Source: Phosphoribacter sp037045055
Lineage (GTDB): Bacteria > Actinomycetota > Actinomycetes > Actinomycetales > Dermatophilaceae
Length of the DNA stretch: 64,000 nucleotides
Direction: 5' to 3'
Assembly (NCBI GenBank): GCA_037045055.1
Contig: JBAOHJ010000001.1
Coordinates: 620,001-684,000 of the forward strand
Position 1 is the first letter of the stretch; each line of letters starts with the position of its first letter. Of the stretch, positions 34,281 to 46,900 are shown piece after piece. Position numbers and translations under genes: made by a program. The notes beneath the pieces were generated by a model that worked only from the letters and a program-made list of their open reading frames with translations, ran no database searches and had not been told where the DNA came from.

Positions 34281-34544
34281 CTAGCCCTCCGTGGACTCCG
34301 AGGTGAGCAGGCCCTCGTCGATCTCGCGCAGCGCGATGGACAGGGGCTTCTCGTGGACCTCGGTCTCGACCAGCGGACCGACGTAGTCGAGCAAGCCCTC
34401 CTGCAGCTGGGAGTAGTAGGCGTTGATCTGGCGGGCCCGCTTGGCCGAGTAGATCACCAGGGCGTACTTGCTGTCGGCGGCTGCGAGCAGGTCGTCGATG
34501 GGCGGCTTGGTGATCCCGATCGGGTTGGCCACGGTTCCGGACAC
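34281..34544 (-). CDS. rpoZ: RNA polymerase omega subunit
   Basis: Small subunit (87 residues) that assists beta-prime folding and ppGpp response. It has the family pattern ITKPPIDDLLAAADSKYALVIYSAKRARQIN, written here only by its ends at about residues 10-42, then EKPLSIALREIDEG. The start is GTG at 34544, 14 bases after gmk ends. Confidence 0.9.
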   Translation of the reverse strand: MSGTVANPIGITKPPIDDLLAAADSKYALVIYSAKRARQINAYYSQLQEGLLDYVGPLVETEVHEKPLSIALREIDEGLLTSESTEG

Positions 34545-34558
34545 GGACGATCTCGTTT

Positions 34559-35191
34559 CTACGGGGAGCGGGGTCGATCGCCCGGGGCCACCGGCGTGGT
34601 GGGACGTGGCGAACTCATCAATGATACGAGTTCCTCGCTCGCGCGGCGAACATCGTCGTTGACGACCACGACGTCGAACTCCGCCGCCGCCGCCAGCTCC
34701 TGGCGTGCCGTGGCCAGGCGGACCCGTCGCTGCGCATGCGACTCGGTGCCCCGCCCGACCAGACGGCGCACCAGCTCCGGCCAGGACGGCGGGGCCAGGA
34801 AGACGAACAGCGCCTCGGGCATGGCTGCCCGGACCTGTCGGGCGCCCTGCAGGTCGATCTCCAGCAGCGCCGGCCGGCCGGCGGCCAGGGCCGCCTCGAC
34901 GGGCCGCCGCGGGGTGCCGTACCGCGCCTGGCCGTGCACCACGGCGTGCTCGAGGAACTCCCCGGCCGCGACCATCCGGTCGAACTCGGCCGCACCGACG
35001 AAGTGGTAGTGGACCCCGTCGACCTCGCCGGGCCGGGGCGGGCGGGTGGTCGCCGAGACCGACAGCCACACCCGCGGGTGATGCGCACGCACGTATGCCG
35101 CCACCGTGCCCTTGCCCACGGCCGTCGGGCCGGCCAGGACCACCAGGCGCGGCGTGCCCCCCGGTGTCGACCCGGACCCGGGCCCGGTCAC
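34559..35191 (-). CDS. gmk: guanylate kinase
   Basis: Phosphorylates GMP to GDP. The 210 residues carry the P-loop GPTAVGKGT near residue 26, the GMP-binding SVSATTRPPRPGEVDGVHYHF region, and EIDLQGARQVR. The GTG start overlaps the mihF stop by four bases (GTGA). A proline-rich tail extends past the usual end. Confidence 0.94.
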   Translation of the reverse strand: MTGPGSGSTPGGTPRLVVLAGPTAVGKGTVAAYVRAHHPRVWLSVSATTRPPRPGEVDGVHYHFVGAAEFDRMVAAGEFLEHAVVHGQARYGTPRRPVEAALAAGRPALLEIDLQGARQVRAAMPEALFVFLAPPSWPELVRRLVGRGTESHAQRRVRLATARQELAAAAEFDVVVVNDDVRRASEELVSLMSSPRPTTPVAPGDRPRSP

Positions 35192-35505
35192 CCCCGGCCG
35201 AAGCGGGCGATCAGCGCCGCGGACTGGTTGGCACCGAGGCCGCGGACCCGCCGCGACTCGGAGATGCCGATGTCGGCCATGATCTGGCGGGCCCGCACCG
35301 GGCCGACACCGGGCAGGGCCTCCAACAACGCCGACACCCGCATCTTGCCGACCACCGGGTTGTCCTTGCCCTCGCCGATCACCGCCTCCAGGGACCCCGT
35401 GGAGTACTTCAGACGGTTCTTCACGGCGGCTCGCTCGCGGCGGGCCACGGCGGCCTTCTCCAGGGCGGCGGCGCGCTCTTCGGGGGTCAGCGAGGGCAAT
35501 GCCAC
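35188..35505 (-). CDS. mihF: actinobacterial integration host factor MihF
   Basis: Nucleoid-associated DNA-binding protein of 105 residues, specific to actinobacteria. The C-terminal half holds the helix-two-turn-helix fold (LLEALPGVGPVRARQIMADIG), preceded by a charged helix (EERAAALEKAAVARRERAAVKNR, residues 9-31). It starts at GTG after GAGGAG. It always neighbours gmk in these genomes, and it is a strong taxonomic marker. Confidence 0.93.
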   Translation of the reverse strand: MALPSLTPEERAAALEKAAVARRERAAVKNRLKYSTGSLEAVIGEGKDNPVVGKMRVSALLEALPGVGPVRARQIMADIGISESRRVRGLGANQSAALIARFGRG

Positions 35506-35622
35506 GGTCGGTACTCCTCGGTCCAGCAGGTCGATGCGTCGAACCTACCCAGGGGCCCCCGCTGCCGCAACGAGGGCATGCCCGGGTCCGCCGAGGGCCC
35601 GGGGCGACGCCCGGCCCGGCGG

Positions 35623-36486
35623 CTACCCGAGCATCTCCCCCAGCCGCCGGGCCGTGCTCTCGGACCGGGCCGCCAGCGCGGCGACGGCCGGCCCGGCGGC
35701 GAGGACCTCTCGGCTGCTGGCGGCCAGGACGTTGCGCCCGGCTGCGCCGAACACCCGACGCAGGTCCGCCCCGGTGGCACCCTGGGCCCCGACACCCGGG
35801 GCCAGCAGGGGGGCGTTCGCGGCGGCCAGGTCCAGCCCCAGGCGGTGGACTGCGTCGCCGACGGTCGCGCCCACGACCAGTCCGACGCTGCCCAGCCGCC
35901 CGGCTCGGGCGGCCCCGGCGTTGTCCCGGGTCGCCCCCGCCACGACGTGTCCGGCCACGGAGATCCCCCCCAGCACGGCATGCTGGACCGCCGGTCCCTC
36001 GGGGTTGGAGGTCAAGGCCAGGACGAAGACCCCCCGACCGGTCTGCTCGGCCAGGTCGAGCGCCGGTCGCAGCGAGTCGTAACCGAGGTAGGGGCTCAGC
36101 GTGATCGCGTCCGGGGCGGCGGGCGCGGCGGGCCCGAGGAACGCCTGCGCGTAGGCCTGCATCGTGGTGCCGATGTCGCCGCGTTTCACGTCGAGGATCG
36201 TCGGCGTGCCGGCCGCGGTGAGCTCGGCCACGACGCGCTCGAGCACGGCGACGCCCGCCGCACCGAACACCTCGAAGAACGCCGACTGCGGCTTGACCGC
36301 CGCGACCCGACCGGAGAACGCCTCCACGCAGATCCGCGCGAAACGCTCCAGACCGCGCAGGTCGGTGTCCAGGCCCCAGTCCCGCAGCAGGGCGGGGTGG
36401 GGGTCGATCCCCACGCACAGCGGGCCGTGCCGGTCCATGGCCGCCCGGAGCCGCTGCCCGAACGGGGGCCCGCCGGACGCCGTCAT
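35623..36486 (-). CDS. pyrF: orotidine-5'-phosphate decarboxylase (long type)
   Basis: Last step of UMP synthesis. The 287-residue protein belongs to the longer PyrF type used by actinobacteria, with CVGIDPHPALL, KPQSAFFEVFG, the catalytic DVKRGDIGTTMQAY and LTSNPEG. It overlaps the pyrD stop by four bases (ATGA). Confidence 0.93.
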   Translation of the reverse strand: MTASGGPPFGQRLRAAMDRHGPLCVGIDPHPALLRDWGLDTDLRGLERFARICVEAFSGRVAAVKPQSAFFEVFGAAGVAVLERVVAELTAAGTPTILDVKRGDIGTTMQAYAQAFLGPAAPAAPDAITLSPYLGYDSLRPALDLAEQTGRGVFVLALTSNPEGPAVQHAVLGGISVAGHVVAGATRDNAGAARAGRLGSVGLVVGATVGDAVHRLGLDLAAANAPLLAPGVGAQGATGADLRRVFGAAGRNVLAASSREVLAAGPAVAALAARSESTARRLGEMLG

Positions 36487-37436
36487 CGCGCGCCCCGATG
36501 CGCGCACCCGACGACGTCGGTGAGCGCGGCATACCCCTTGGCGCGCATCGCGATCCGCAGCTGATCGAGCACGCGGACCGGCGCCTGCGGGTCGTGGAAG
36601 GTCGCCGTGCCGACCTGCACGGCGCTCGCTCCTGCCGCGAGCAGCTCGAGCGCGTCGTGCCCGGTGGCGACCCCGCCCACCCCGACGATCGGCGCGGTGG
36701 GCACCCGCCCCTCGAGCATGCCGGCCCGGACCTGCCAGATCGCGCGCACCGCCAGCGGCCGGATCGCCGGGCCGGAGAGCCCGCCGGTGACCCCCGCGAG
36801 GTGCGGGCGCATCCGGTCGATGTCGATGGCCATGCCCAGGGTCGTGTTGATCATGGTCAGCCCGTCGGCGCCGGCCTGCAGGCAGGCGCTCGCGACGGGG
36901 AGCAGGTCGGTGACGTCGGGGCTGAGCTTGGCCAGCACGGGGATGCCGTCGGGCAGCTGGGCACGCACCGCCGCGACCACCTCCGCCGAGGCCTGCGGGT
37001 CGATCGCGAACACCAGGCCCCGGCTGGCGACGTTGGGGCAGGAGATGTTGACCTCGACGCCGACGACGGCACCGAACGCGGGGCTCGCGGCGAGGTGTCG
37101 GGCGACCTCGGCGAACTCGTCCCCGGACCCACCGGCCACCGAGACCAGCGGGCGGGCGCCGACCGAGGCCAGCCACGGCAGGTCCTGCGTGCAGAAGGCC
37201 TCGATCCCGGGCCCCTGCAGGCCGATGGAGTTGAGCATCCCCGACGGGGTCTCGGCCATCCGAGGAGTGCCTCGGCCCGCGCGCGGGGCCGCCATCACCG
37301 ACTTGGTGACGAAGGCGCCGAGCCGACCGATGTCGAAGAACCGGTGCAGTTCCCGGCCGTTCGCGGCACATCCGGACGCGGTCATCACCGGGTTGGGCAG
37401 CCGGATGCCGCCGAGCGTCACCGACATGTCGAGCAT
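36483..37436 (-). CDS. pyrD: dihydroorotate dehydrogenase, class 1B catalytic subunit
   Basis: FMN enzyme oxidising dihydroorotate to orotate. The 317 residues have NPVMTASGCAANG, the FMN/substrate motif NISCPNVASRG, and GVGGVATGHDALELLAAGASAVQVG. The adjacent PyrK shows that it is the NAD-linked class 1B form, not the quinone-linked class 2 of mycobacteria. It starts by a TGATG overlap with pyrK. Confidence 0.92.
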   Translation of the reverse strand: MLDMSVTLGGIRLPNPVMTASGCAANGRELHRFFDIGRLGAFVTKSVMAAPRAGRGTPRMAETPSGMLNSIGLQGPGIEAFCTQDLPWLASVGARPLVSVAGGSGDEFAEVARHLAASPAFGAVVGVEVNISCPNVASRGLVFAIDPQASAEVVAAVRAQLPDGIPVLAKLSPDVTDLLPVASACLQAGADGLTMINTTLGMAIDIDRMRPHLAGVTGGLSGPAIRPLAVRAIWQVRAGMLEGRVPTAPIVGVGGVATGHDALELLAAGASAVQVGTATFHDPQAPVRVLDQLRIAMRAKGYAALTDVVGCAHRGAR

Positions 37437-38313
37437 CAGTGCCCGCCCTGCGCCGGGGCGCCGACCGCGTCGCCCGGGACCCGGGCCCGGCCCTCGCCCA
37501 AGGCGTCCCAACGCACCCGGTCTGCCGGGAACACCGGCCCCTCTACGCAGGCGCGGACCATCCGGGTGCGCCCGTCCCGGCCACGCACCGGCAGCACGCA
37601 GGTCATGCACACGCCGATAGCGCAGGCCATCGCCTCCTCGACGGCCACCTGGGCGACGGCTCCCTCGCGGCCGGCCACCTCGGTGACCGCCCGCAGCATC
37701 GGCATCGGGCCGCAGGCGTAGACCACGGCCGCGCCGCAGAGCCGGGCCACTCCGGGCAGCACGTGAGTGACCCACCCCGTCGTGCCCATCGAGCCGTCGT
37801 CGGTGGTGACGGTCAGGCCGTCGGCGACCTCGCGGGCGCGATCCACCCCGAAGAGCCGGTCGGCGCTGGCCGCCCCGAGGATCAGCTCGGTGTGGCAGCC
37901 CCGCTCGCGCAGCGCCTGCGCCAGCCAGAACAGCGGCGCGCTGCCGTAGCCGCCGCCGACGAGCACGCAGGGGACCGGCTCGGTCGGCAGCGGGAAGGGC
38001 CGGCCCAGCGGCCCGACGAGGTCGACCTCGACGTCGAGGCCGACCTCGGTGAGCCACACCGTGCCCGGCCCGTGCGCGGCGACGACGATCTCGACGGTGT
38101 CGTCCTCGAGGTCGACCCGTAGGATGGAGAAGCTGCGGCGCAACAGGGTCGCCGCGGTGCGGCCACCCACGGTGAGGGCGACGAACTGCCCGGGCCGGGC
38201 CAGCGCGGCGACGCCGGGCGCGGCGAAGGTCATCCGCCGATAGGCGCCTTCGGTGGCCGCGTGGGCCAGTCGTGCCGCGACCTGCACGACCCCGCCGGCC
38301 GGCATACCGCAGC

Positions 38314-38317
<4 letters not shown>
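37436..38317 (-). CDS. pyrK: dihydroorotate dehydrogenase electron-transfer subunit
   Basis: FAD and 2Fe-2S subunit passing electrons from PyrD to NAD. The 293 residues comprise an FAD-binding barrel (RRSFSILRV), an NAD domain (LVGGGYGSAPLFWLA, ACGPMPML) and the C-terminal cluster CAIGVCMTCVLPV with a fourth cysteine (VRACVEGPVF). Its GTG start overlaps the carB stop, continuing the coupled chain from carA. Confidence 0.92.
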
Positions 38318-41678
<3,361 letters not shown>

Positions 41679-41682
<4 letters not shown>

Positions 41683-41702
41683 CAGCGCGCTCCGTCCATG
41701 AG
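41679..41702. repeat. 24-bp direct repeat, carB-side copy
   Basis: Matches 43477-43500 at 23 of 24 positions. Read on the minus strand it encodes Leu-Met-Asp-Gly-Ala-Arg-stop and the overlapping ATG of carB. It is the boundary of the inserted cassette. Confidence 0.95.
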
Positions 41703-42308
41703 GAATCGGACGCCGTCAACGAACTTCTGGAAGCTACGAGACCGGTTTCCGTCGAGTGTCATGTGCGGGCCGACAGCATCCGCGAGAGCGAGCTTTTCCA
41801 GGCCTGCCTGGTGGTATTTTGCGTCCTTTAAGACGCGCTCTAGAGCCTCTGCAGTACCGCCTTTCACGGCATCTGGGTCACGGAACTTCGCCCGCTCGCC
41901 GAGCGAGGACGGCACGCGAGGGTATGCCGCGCGTAGCGCCGCCACGTCTCCCAAATACCACGCCTCCAGTTCTTCGATGGCCAAACGGTTTATCACCTGA
42001 CCTGGACGACTCCCGGTTACGGACACCGTCGACATTCCCGCCTCAGCCGCGAAGCCATCCAGTTTCTCTTTGAGCTCCACACAATCGTCACCGTCGCGAT
42101 CGAGAATCACGATGACGCGCTTCGTTTCTCCTACCCAATTCGCATACCCGCGCAACCTGCTTGGCAGCTTTCGCAGCAGAGACTGCTTCCCATTGAAAGT
42201 GCGGACCTCGTAGGTTACCCGGTCACCCAGGATGGCCGGAAGCAGATGACCCATGGCGCGGGCCATCGACTGCTCCTCGACTAGGACCTCGATGTGCTCG
42301 ACTGTCAT
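41682..42308 (-). CDS. DUF4276 Toprim-like protein, putative nuclease partner of the ATPase
   Basis: 208-residue protein of the DUF4276 family, grouped with Toprim folds. The N-terminal IEVLVEEQS supplies the conserved acidic residue(s) (Glu11/Glu12), and VIVILDRDGDDC gives the DxD metal motif (Asp70, Asp72). The ATG shares one base with the ATPase stop (TGATG at 42310-42306); a start 15 codons upstream is possible but breaks this pattern. Its last six residues (LMDGAR) are identical to the CarA C-terminus because they come from the direct repeat. Base composition is much lower in G+C than its neighbours. By analogy with AriB of PARIS and split OLD systems it may be an effector nuclease; no activity is shown. 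Confidence 0.8.
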
Positions 42309-43480
42309 CACACCACAACCGCGTCGGCAGGTCTTAGATATCCTTCTGACCACAAGTCACCAAGGGTGGCGCCGTGGGACATCATGTCGTTGACATGTTG
42401 GATGTCGCTGGCACGGAAGACGCGGGCAAATCCATCGTCGGCTCTGTTGATCGCCCAGAGTTCTCGTGGTTTGACCGTACTCAGGAATTCAGGTGAGTGC
42501 GTCGTCACCAGCACCTGAGAGCGCGCGGAGACAGCCCGGATCTCCTCGGCGAGGAGGGGTAACAGACTGGGGTGCAACTGGTTTTCCGGCTCCTCAATTC
42601 CAATCACCTGGAAGGGGTTCGGGTCATAGAGCACGGTCAAGTATGCCAGCAGCTTGAGGGTTCCATCGCTGGCGAAGGTCGAAAGGACCGGCTCATCGAA
42701 CGGCCGGTCTTTGAGACGCAGCAACAACCGGCCGTCATCGAGGCGCAAGGGTAACACGTTCTCGAGTTGTGGCACTCGGCTGGCAAGAACTTTGAAAATC
42801 TGTCCGAGGCGCTCCGGGTGCTGCTCCTGGAGGTACTGGATAACGTTGGCGAGGTTGTCGCCCGACTGGCTGAGCCGGGGCTCTGGTCCTGCACGGGGGG
42901 TCGTGCGGGTGCCTTCGGCAGAGACATAGGAGAGATACCACCCTTGGATGAAGTCACGTAGGGTGAGGACTCTGGGATGTTGGCGAAACTGCCCCAGTGC
43001 CGAAACGGCCAGCAGATCAGGGCTAGTCAACGACTGGCTCTCGTATTCACCTCCCTCTTCGTCGTAGATACGTCCCTCCCCTCGGCTGAATTCCAGGATG
43101 ACCCGCGAGCGTCCCGAAGCGGGCGCGGTCGACCATTGCAGCAACTCGGATTCAATGATCGGCAGCGCGCCCTCCTGGTCCACTTCCAGTCGATAGGTAA
43201 CGAGCCGGTTCCGGTCGTGGGCGTCCGGGGCGCGGTACTTGATCTCGAAAGAGACCGGGCCGGACTGTCCACGGCTGCGAATGGAGCCAATCCTGTTTCG
43301 GGCGTCCCAGGCGGCCCGCAACCCCACGGTAAAGGACTCGTTGAGGAACGCGAACACATCGAAAACCGTCGACTTGCCACTCCCGTTGGCTCCGCACAAT
43401 ACCGTCATTGGAGCAAGATCTTTGAGAGTGACGTCACGAAGTACCCGGTAGTTCTTTACCGTCAACCGCTCTATCCGCAT
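42308..43480 (-). CDS. OLD/AriA-like AAA (AAA_21) ATPase of a putative defence pair
   Basis: 390-residue ABC-type/AAA_21 ATPase. It opens MRIERLTVKNYRVLRDV, with Walker A GANGSGKS at residues 30-37, an ABC-signature-like FASDGTLKLLAY, Walker B VIGIEEPENQLHP from about 292 and a switch histidine in TTHSPEFL (His328). This order is that of OLD-family ATPase domains without a fused Toprim domain; the Toprim partner is the next gene. Its ATG overlaps the carA TGA by one base. Codon use is clearly more A/T-rich than in carA or carB, a sign of recent transfer. Alternatives are an Abi-type or DNA-repair ATPase. Confidence 0.85.
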   Translation of the reverse strand: MRIERLTVKNYRVLRDVTLKDLAPMTVLCGANGSGKSTVFDVFAFLNESFTVGLRAAWDARNRIGSIRSRGQSGPVSFEIKYRAPDAHDRNRLVTYRLEVDQEGALPIIESELLQWSTAPASGRSRVILEFSRGEGRIYDEEGGEYESQSLTSPDLLAVSALGQFRQHPRVLTLRDFIQGWYLSYVSAEGTRTTPRAGPEPRLSQSGDNLANVIQYLQEQHPERLGQIFKVLASRVPQLENVLPLRLDDGRLLLRLKDRPFDEPVLSTFASDGTLKLLAYLTVLYDPNPFQVIGIEEPENQLHPSLLPLLAEEIRAVSARSQVLVTTHSPEFLSTVKPRELWAINRADDGFARVFRASDIQHVNDMMSHGATLGDLWSEGYLRPADAVVV

Positions 43481-43500
43481 CAGCGCGCCCCGTCCATGAG
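43477..43500. repeat. 24-bp direct repeat, carA-side copy
   Basis: Holds the true C-terminal codons of carA, its TGA and the overlapping ATG of the ATPase gene. It differs from the carB-side copy only at position 13 (C here, T there). Confidence 0.95.
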
Positions 43501-44616
43501 CTGGGTGAACCGGTCGAACAGGTAGGCCGCGTCGTGCGGCCCCGCGGCGGCCTCCGGGTGGTACTGCACCGAGAACGCCGGGATGTCGAGGCACTCCAGG
43601 CCTTCGACGACGTCGTCGTTGAGGCACACGTGGCTGACCCGCACCCGCCCGTATGCCGTGCGGGCGTCGTGCTTGGTCGGGGCATCGACCGCGAAGCCGT
43701 GGTTGTGCGCGGTCACCTCGACGGTGCCGGTGGTCCGGTCCATGACCGGCTGGTTGATCCCCCGATGGCCGTACTTGAGCTTGTACGTGCCGAACCCCAA
43801 CGCCCGGCCGAGCAGCTGGTTGCCGAAGCAGATCCCGAAGAAGGGGATCCGCCGGTCGAGCACCTCGCGCAGCAGGGTGAGGTCCGCGGTGGCGGGGTCG
43901 CCGGGGCCGTTGGAGAAGAACACCCCGTCCGGCCCGCCGTCGCAGATCGCCAGGACGTCCTCGACGGTGGCGCTTGCCGGCAACACGTGGACGTCGATGC
44001 CCTGCCGCGACATCAGCTCCGGGGTCATCGCCTTGATGCCCAGGTCGATCGCGGCGACGGTGTAGCGCCGCTCTCCCTGCGCCGCGACGACGTACGCCGC
44101 CTGGGTGGTGACCTCACCGGCGAGGTCGGCGCCGGTCATCTCGGGGGCGGCGGTGACCCGGGCGAGCAGGTCGGCCGGCGGCATACCCGCGTGCTCCCCG
44201 GAGAAGACCCCGACCCGCATGGCGCCGCGTTCGCGCAGGTGCCGGGTGAGGGCCCGGGTGTCGACGCCGCAGATGCCGACCACCCCCTCGGCGACGAGCC
44301 GGTCCTCCAGCGCCCCGGTCGCCCGCCAGTTCGAGGGCCGCAACGCCGGGTCACGCACGACGTAGCCGGCCACCCAGATCCGCCCCGACTCGTCGTCCTG
44401 CTCGTTGACCCCGGTGTTGCCGACGTGGGGGGCGGTCATGACGACGACCTGCCGGTGGTAGCTCGGGTCGGTGAGGGTCTCCTGGTATCCGGTCATGCCG
44501 GTGGAGAACACCGCCTCGCCGAGGGTCTGGCCGATCGCGCCGTAGGCCTGGCCGTGGAACACCCGCCCGTCCTCGAGGACGAGCACCGCCGGGCCGCGGT
44601 CGGCGAGCAGGGTCAC
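43480..44616 (-). CDS. carA: carbamoyl-phosphate synthase small subunit
   Basis: Glutamine amidotransferase subunit (378 residues). The N-terminal CPSase_sm domain (FHGQAYGAIGQTLGEAVF, TGMTGYQE) is followed by the class I amidotransferase with nucleophile Cys in GICFGNQLLG and the His-Glu pair in QYHPEAAAGPHD. The GTG start overlaps the pyrC stop (GTGA), with GGAGGA upstream. Its stop codon overlaps not carB but the ATG of the inserted ATPase gene. Confidence 0.95.
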   Translation of the reverse strand: MTLLADRGPAVLVLEDGRVFHGQAYGAIGQTLGEAVFSTGMTGYQETLTDPSYHRQVVVMTAPHVGNTGVNEQDDESGRIWVAGYVVRDPALRPSNWRATGALEDRLVAEGVVGICGVDTRALTRHLRERGAMRVGVFSGEHAGMPPADLLARVTAAPEMTGADLAGEVTTQAAYVVAAQGERRYTVAAIDLGIKAMTPELMSRQGIDVHVLPASATVEDVLAICDGGPDGVFFSNGPGDPATADLTLLREVLDRRIPFFGICFGNQLLGRALGFGTYKLKYGHRGINQPVMDRTTGTVEVTAHNHGFAVDAPTKHDARTAYGRVRVSHVCLNDDVVEGLECLDIPAFSVQYHPEAAAGPHDAAYLFDRFTQLMDGAR

Positions 44617-45947
44617 GAGATCTCCTCCGGACGGGTCTGGCCACGCCGGGCCGTGCACTCCCCGCGCCGGAACGTCGCGACGACCGCGGCGTGGAAGGTG
44701 CGGCCGTGCCACGGGTTGTTGCGCGAACGCGACTGCGAGAGTGCGGCATCCACGGTAACCCTCGCATCCGGATCGACGAGGGTGAGGGTCGCCGGGGCGC
44801 CGACGGCGAGGTCGTGGCCGTGTGAGGTGAGGCCCGCGATGCGGGCCGGAGCCTGCGACATGACCTTGGCGAGGCCCGCCCAGTCGAGCAGGCCGGGGCG
44901 CACCATGACCTCGGCGAGCACCGGCAGCGCGGTCTCCAGCCCGAGCATCCCGACCGCCGCGTCGACGAACGCGTGCTCCTTGTCGTGGCGGGCGTGCGGC
45001 GCGTGGTCGGTGGCCACGGCGTCGATGGTGCCGTCGGCCAGGGCCGCCTGCAGCGCCTGCTGGTCCTCGGTGGGCCGCAACGGCGGGTTGACCTTGTAGA
45101 CCGGGTCGTAGCCGGCGAGCAGCTCGGTGCCCAGGGCCAGGTGGTGCGGGGTGACCTCGGCGGTGACCGCGATGCCCTGGGCCTTGGCCCACCGGATCAC
45201 CTCGACGGCCCCGGCGGTGGTCACGTGTGCGACGTGCACCCGCGAGCCGGTATGCCGCGCGAGCATGACGTCCCGCGCGACGACGACCTCCTCGGCGACG
45301 GCCGGCCAGCCCGGCAGCCCGAGGCGGCCGGACAGCTCGCCCTCGTGACAGCAGGCCGCAGCGTCGGCCAGGCGGGCATCCTGGGAGTGCTGGGAGATGA
45401 CCCCGCCGAACGGCTTGACGTACTCCAGGGCGCGGCGCATGAGCCGCGCGTCGCCGACGCATCGCCCGTCGTCGGAGAACACCCGCACCCGGGCCCGGGA
45501 CCGGGCCATCAGCCCCAGCTCGGCGAGCTGCTCGCCCGCCAGGCCCTGGGACACCGCACCGACCGGGACGACGTCGACGAGGCCGGCGGCCCGACCCAGG
45601 TCCAGGACACGCTCGGCCGCCTCGGCCGTGTCGGTCACCGGGGTGGTGTTGGCCATGGCGAGCACCGCGGTGAAGCCCCCCAACGCGGCGGCCGCGGACC
45701 CGGACGCGACGGTCTCGGCGTCCTCGCGCCCCGGCTCGCGCAGGTGGGTGTGCAGGTCGACCAGCCCGGGCAGGGCGACCAGCCCGTCGGCGTCGAGGAC
45801 CGCGTGCGGCCCGGTCACCGAGATCGAGCCGATCTGGGCGATCCGTTCCCCGACGAGCAGCAGGTCCTGCGCGGGCCCACCGAGCAGGCGGGCACCGCGG
45901 AGCAGGGTCTGGGGCGCGGAGCGCGGGCGGCGTGCGGCCGGGGTCAT
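44613..45947 (-). CDS. pyrC: dihydroorotase
   Basis: Zinc amidohydrolase closing carbamoyl-aspartate to dihydroorotate. The 444 residues show the class I signature DLHTHLREPGREDAET, a metal His in SQHSQDARL, HVAHVTTAG, and the catalytic Asp in ATDHAPHARHDKE. It overlaps pyrB (ATGA) and carA (GTGA). Confidence 0.94.
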   Translation of the reverse strand: MTPAARRPRSAPQTLLRGARLLGGPAQDLLLVGERIAQIGSISVTGPHAVLDADGLVALPGLVDLHTHLREPGREDAETVASGSAAAALGGFTAVLAMANTTPVTDTAEAAERVLDLGRAAGLVDVVPVGAVSQGLAGEQLAELGLMARSRARVRVFSDDGRCVGDARLMRRALEYVKPFGGVISQHSQDARLADAAACCHEGELSGRLGLPGWPAVAEEVVVARDVMLARHTGSRVHVAHVTTAGAVEVIRWAKAQGIAVTAEVTPHHLALGTELLAGYDPVYKVNPPLRPTEDQQALQAALADGTIDAVATDHAPHARHDKEHAFVDAAVGMLGLETALPVLAEVMVRPGLLDWAGLAKVMSQAPARIAGLTSHGHDLAVGAPATLTLVDPDARVTVDAALSQSRSRNNPWHGRTFHAAVVATFRRGECTARRGQTRPEEIS

Positions 45948-46900
45948 GCCGCCTCCCCCTCACCGGCGAGCAGGTGGTAGAGCACCGCCATCCGCACCGC
46001 GACCCCGGCCGAGACCTGCTCCAGGACAACGGAGCTCGGGGCATCGGCGGCATCCGCGGAGATCTCCAGGCCGCGGTTCATCGGGCCGGGGTGCAGGATC
46101 GGCAGCCGCGGATTCACGGCATACAGGCGTTCGAGCCGATCGCGGGTGAGGCCGTAGCCGACCGTGTACTCCCGTGCCGTGGGGAAGAACCCGCCGCTCA
46201 TCCGCTCGCGCTGCACGCGCAGCATCATCACCGCGTCGGGCGGGTCGGCGGCGTGCAGGACCTCGTCGAGGTCCCAGCTCGTCGCGAAGCCGGCGGCGGC
46301 GGCCCACGCGTCGATACCGCTGGGCATGAGGGTCGGCGGAGCGACCGCCGTGACCCGGGCGCCCAGGGTGCCCAGGGCGATGACGTTGGACCGGAAGACC
46401 CGGGAGTGGGCCAGGTCGCCGACGATGACCACGTGTCGGCCGGCCAGGTCCCCGAGGTGGTGGCGCAACGTGTAGGCGTCCAGCAGGGCCTGCGTGGGGT
46501 GCTCGTGGGTGCCGTCGCCCGCGTTGATGACGCTGGCGTCGACCCAGCCGGCCACCTGATGACAGGCCCCCGACGCGCCGTGGCGGATCACCAGGGCGTC
46601 GACGGACATCGCGGTGATCGTCCGGACCGTGTCTCGCAACGACTCGCCCTTGGACGTCGAGGACCCCTTGGCGCTGATGTTGATGGTGTCCGCCGACATC
46701 CACTTGCCGGCGATCTCGAACGAGCTGCGAGTGCGCGTGGAGTCCTCGAAGAAGAGGTTGATGACGGTGCGCCCGCGCAGCGTGGGCAGCTTCTTGACCT
46801 CGCGGCGCTGCACGTCGTGCATCGACGCGGCGGTAGCGAGGATCGCCTCGATCTCGTCGCGGCCCAGGTCGGCGCAGGAGAGCAGGTGCCGGCGGGTCAC
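45944..46900 (-). CDS. pyrB: aspartate carbamoyltransferase
   Basis: Joins carbamoyl phosphate to aspartate. The 318 residues include the carbamoyl-phosphate loop FFEDSTRTRSSFE, KGSSTSKGESLRDT, the HPTQALLDAYTL segment and HPGPMNRGLEI. No regulatory PyrI gene is present. The GTG start overlaps the pyrR stop. Confidence 0.95.
   Translation of the reverse strand: MTRRHLLSCADLGRDEIEAILATAASMHDVQRREVKKLPTLRGRTVINLFFEDSTRTRSSFEIAGKWMSADTINISAKGSSTSKGESLRDTVRTITAMSVDALVIRHGASGACHQVAGWVDASVINAGDGTHEHPTQALLDAYTLRHHLGDLAGRHVVIVGDLAHSRVFRSNVIALGTLGARVTAVAPPTLMPSGIDAWAAAAGFATSWDLDEVLHAADPPDAVMMLRVQRERMSGGFFPTAREYTVGYGLTRDRLERLYAVNPRLPILHPGPMNRGLEISADAADAPSSVVLEQVSAGVAVRMAVLYHLLAGEGEAA

Noticed and set aside
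41703..43476. Terminal inverted repeats or an integrase in the car cassette
   Set aside because: The ends share only short chance matches, and both open frames are accounted for by the ATPase and the DUF4276 protein.
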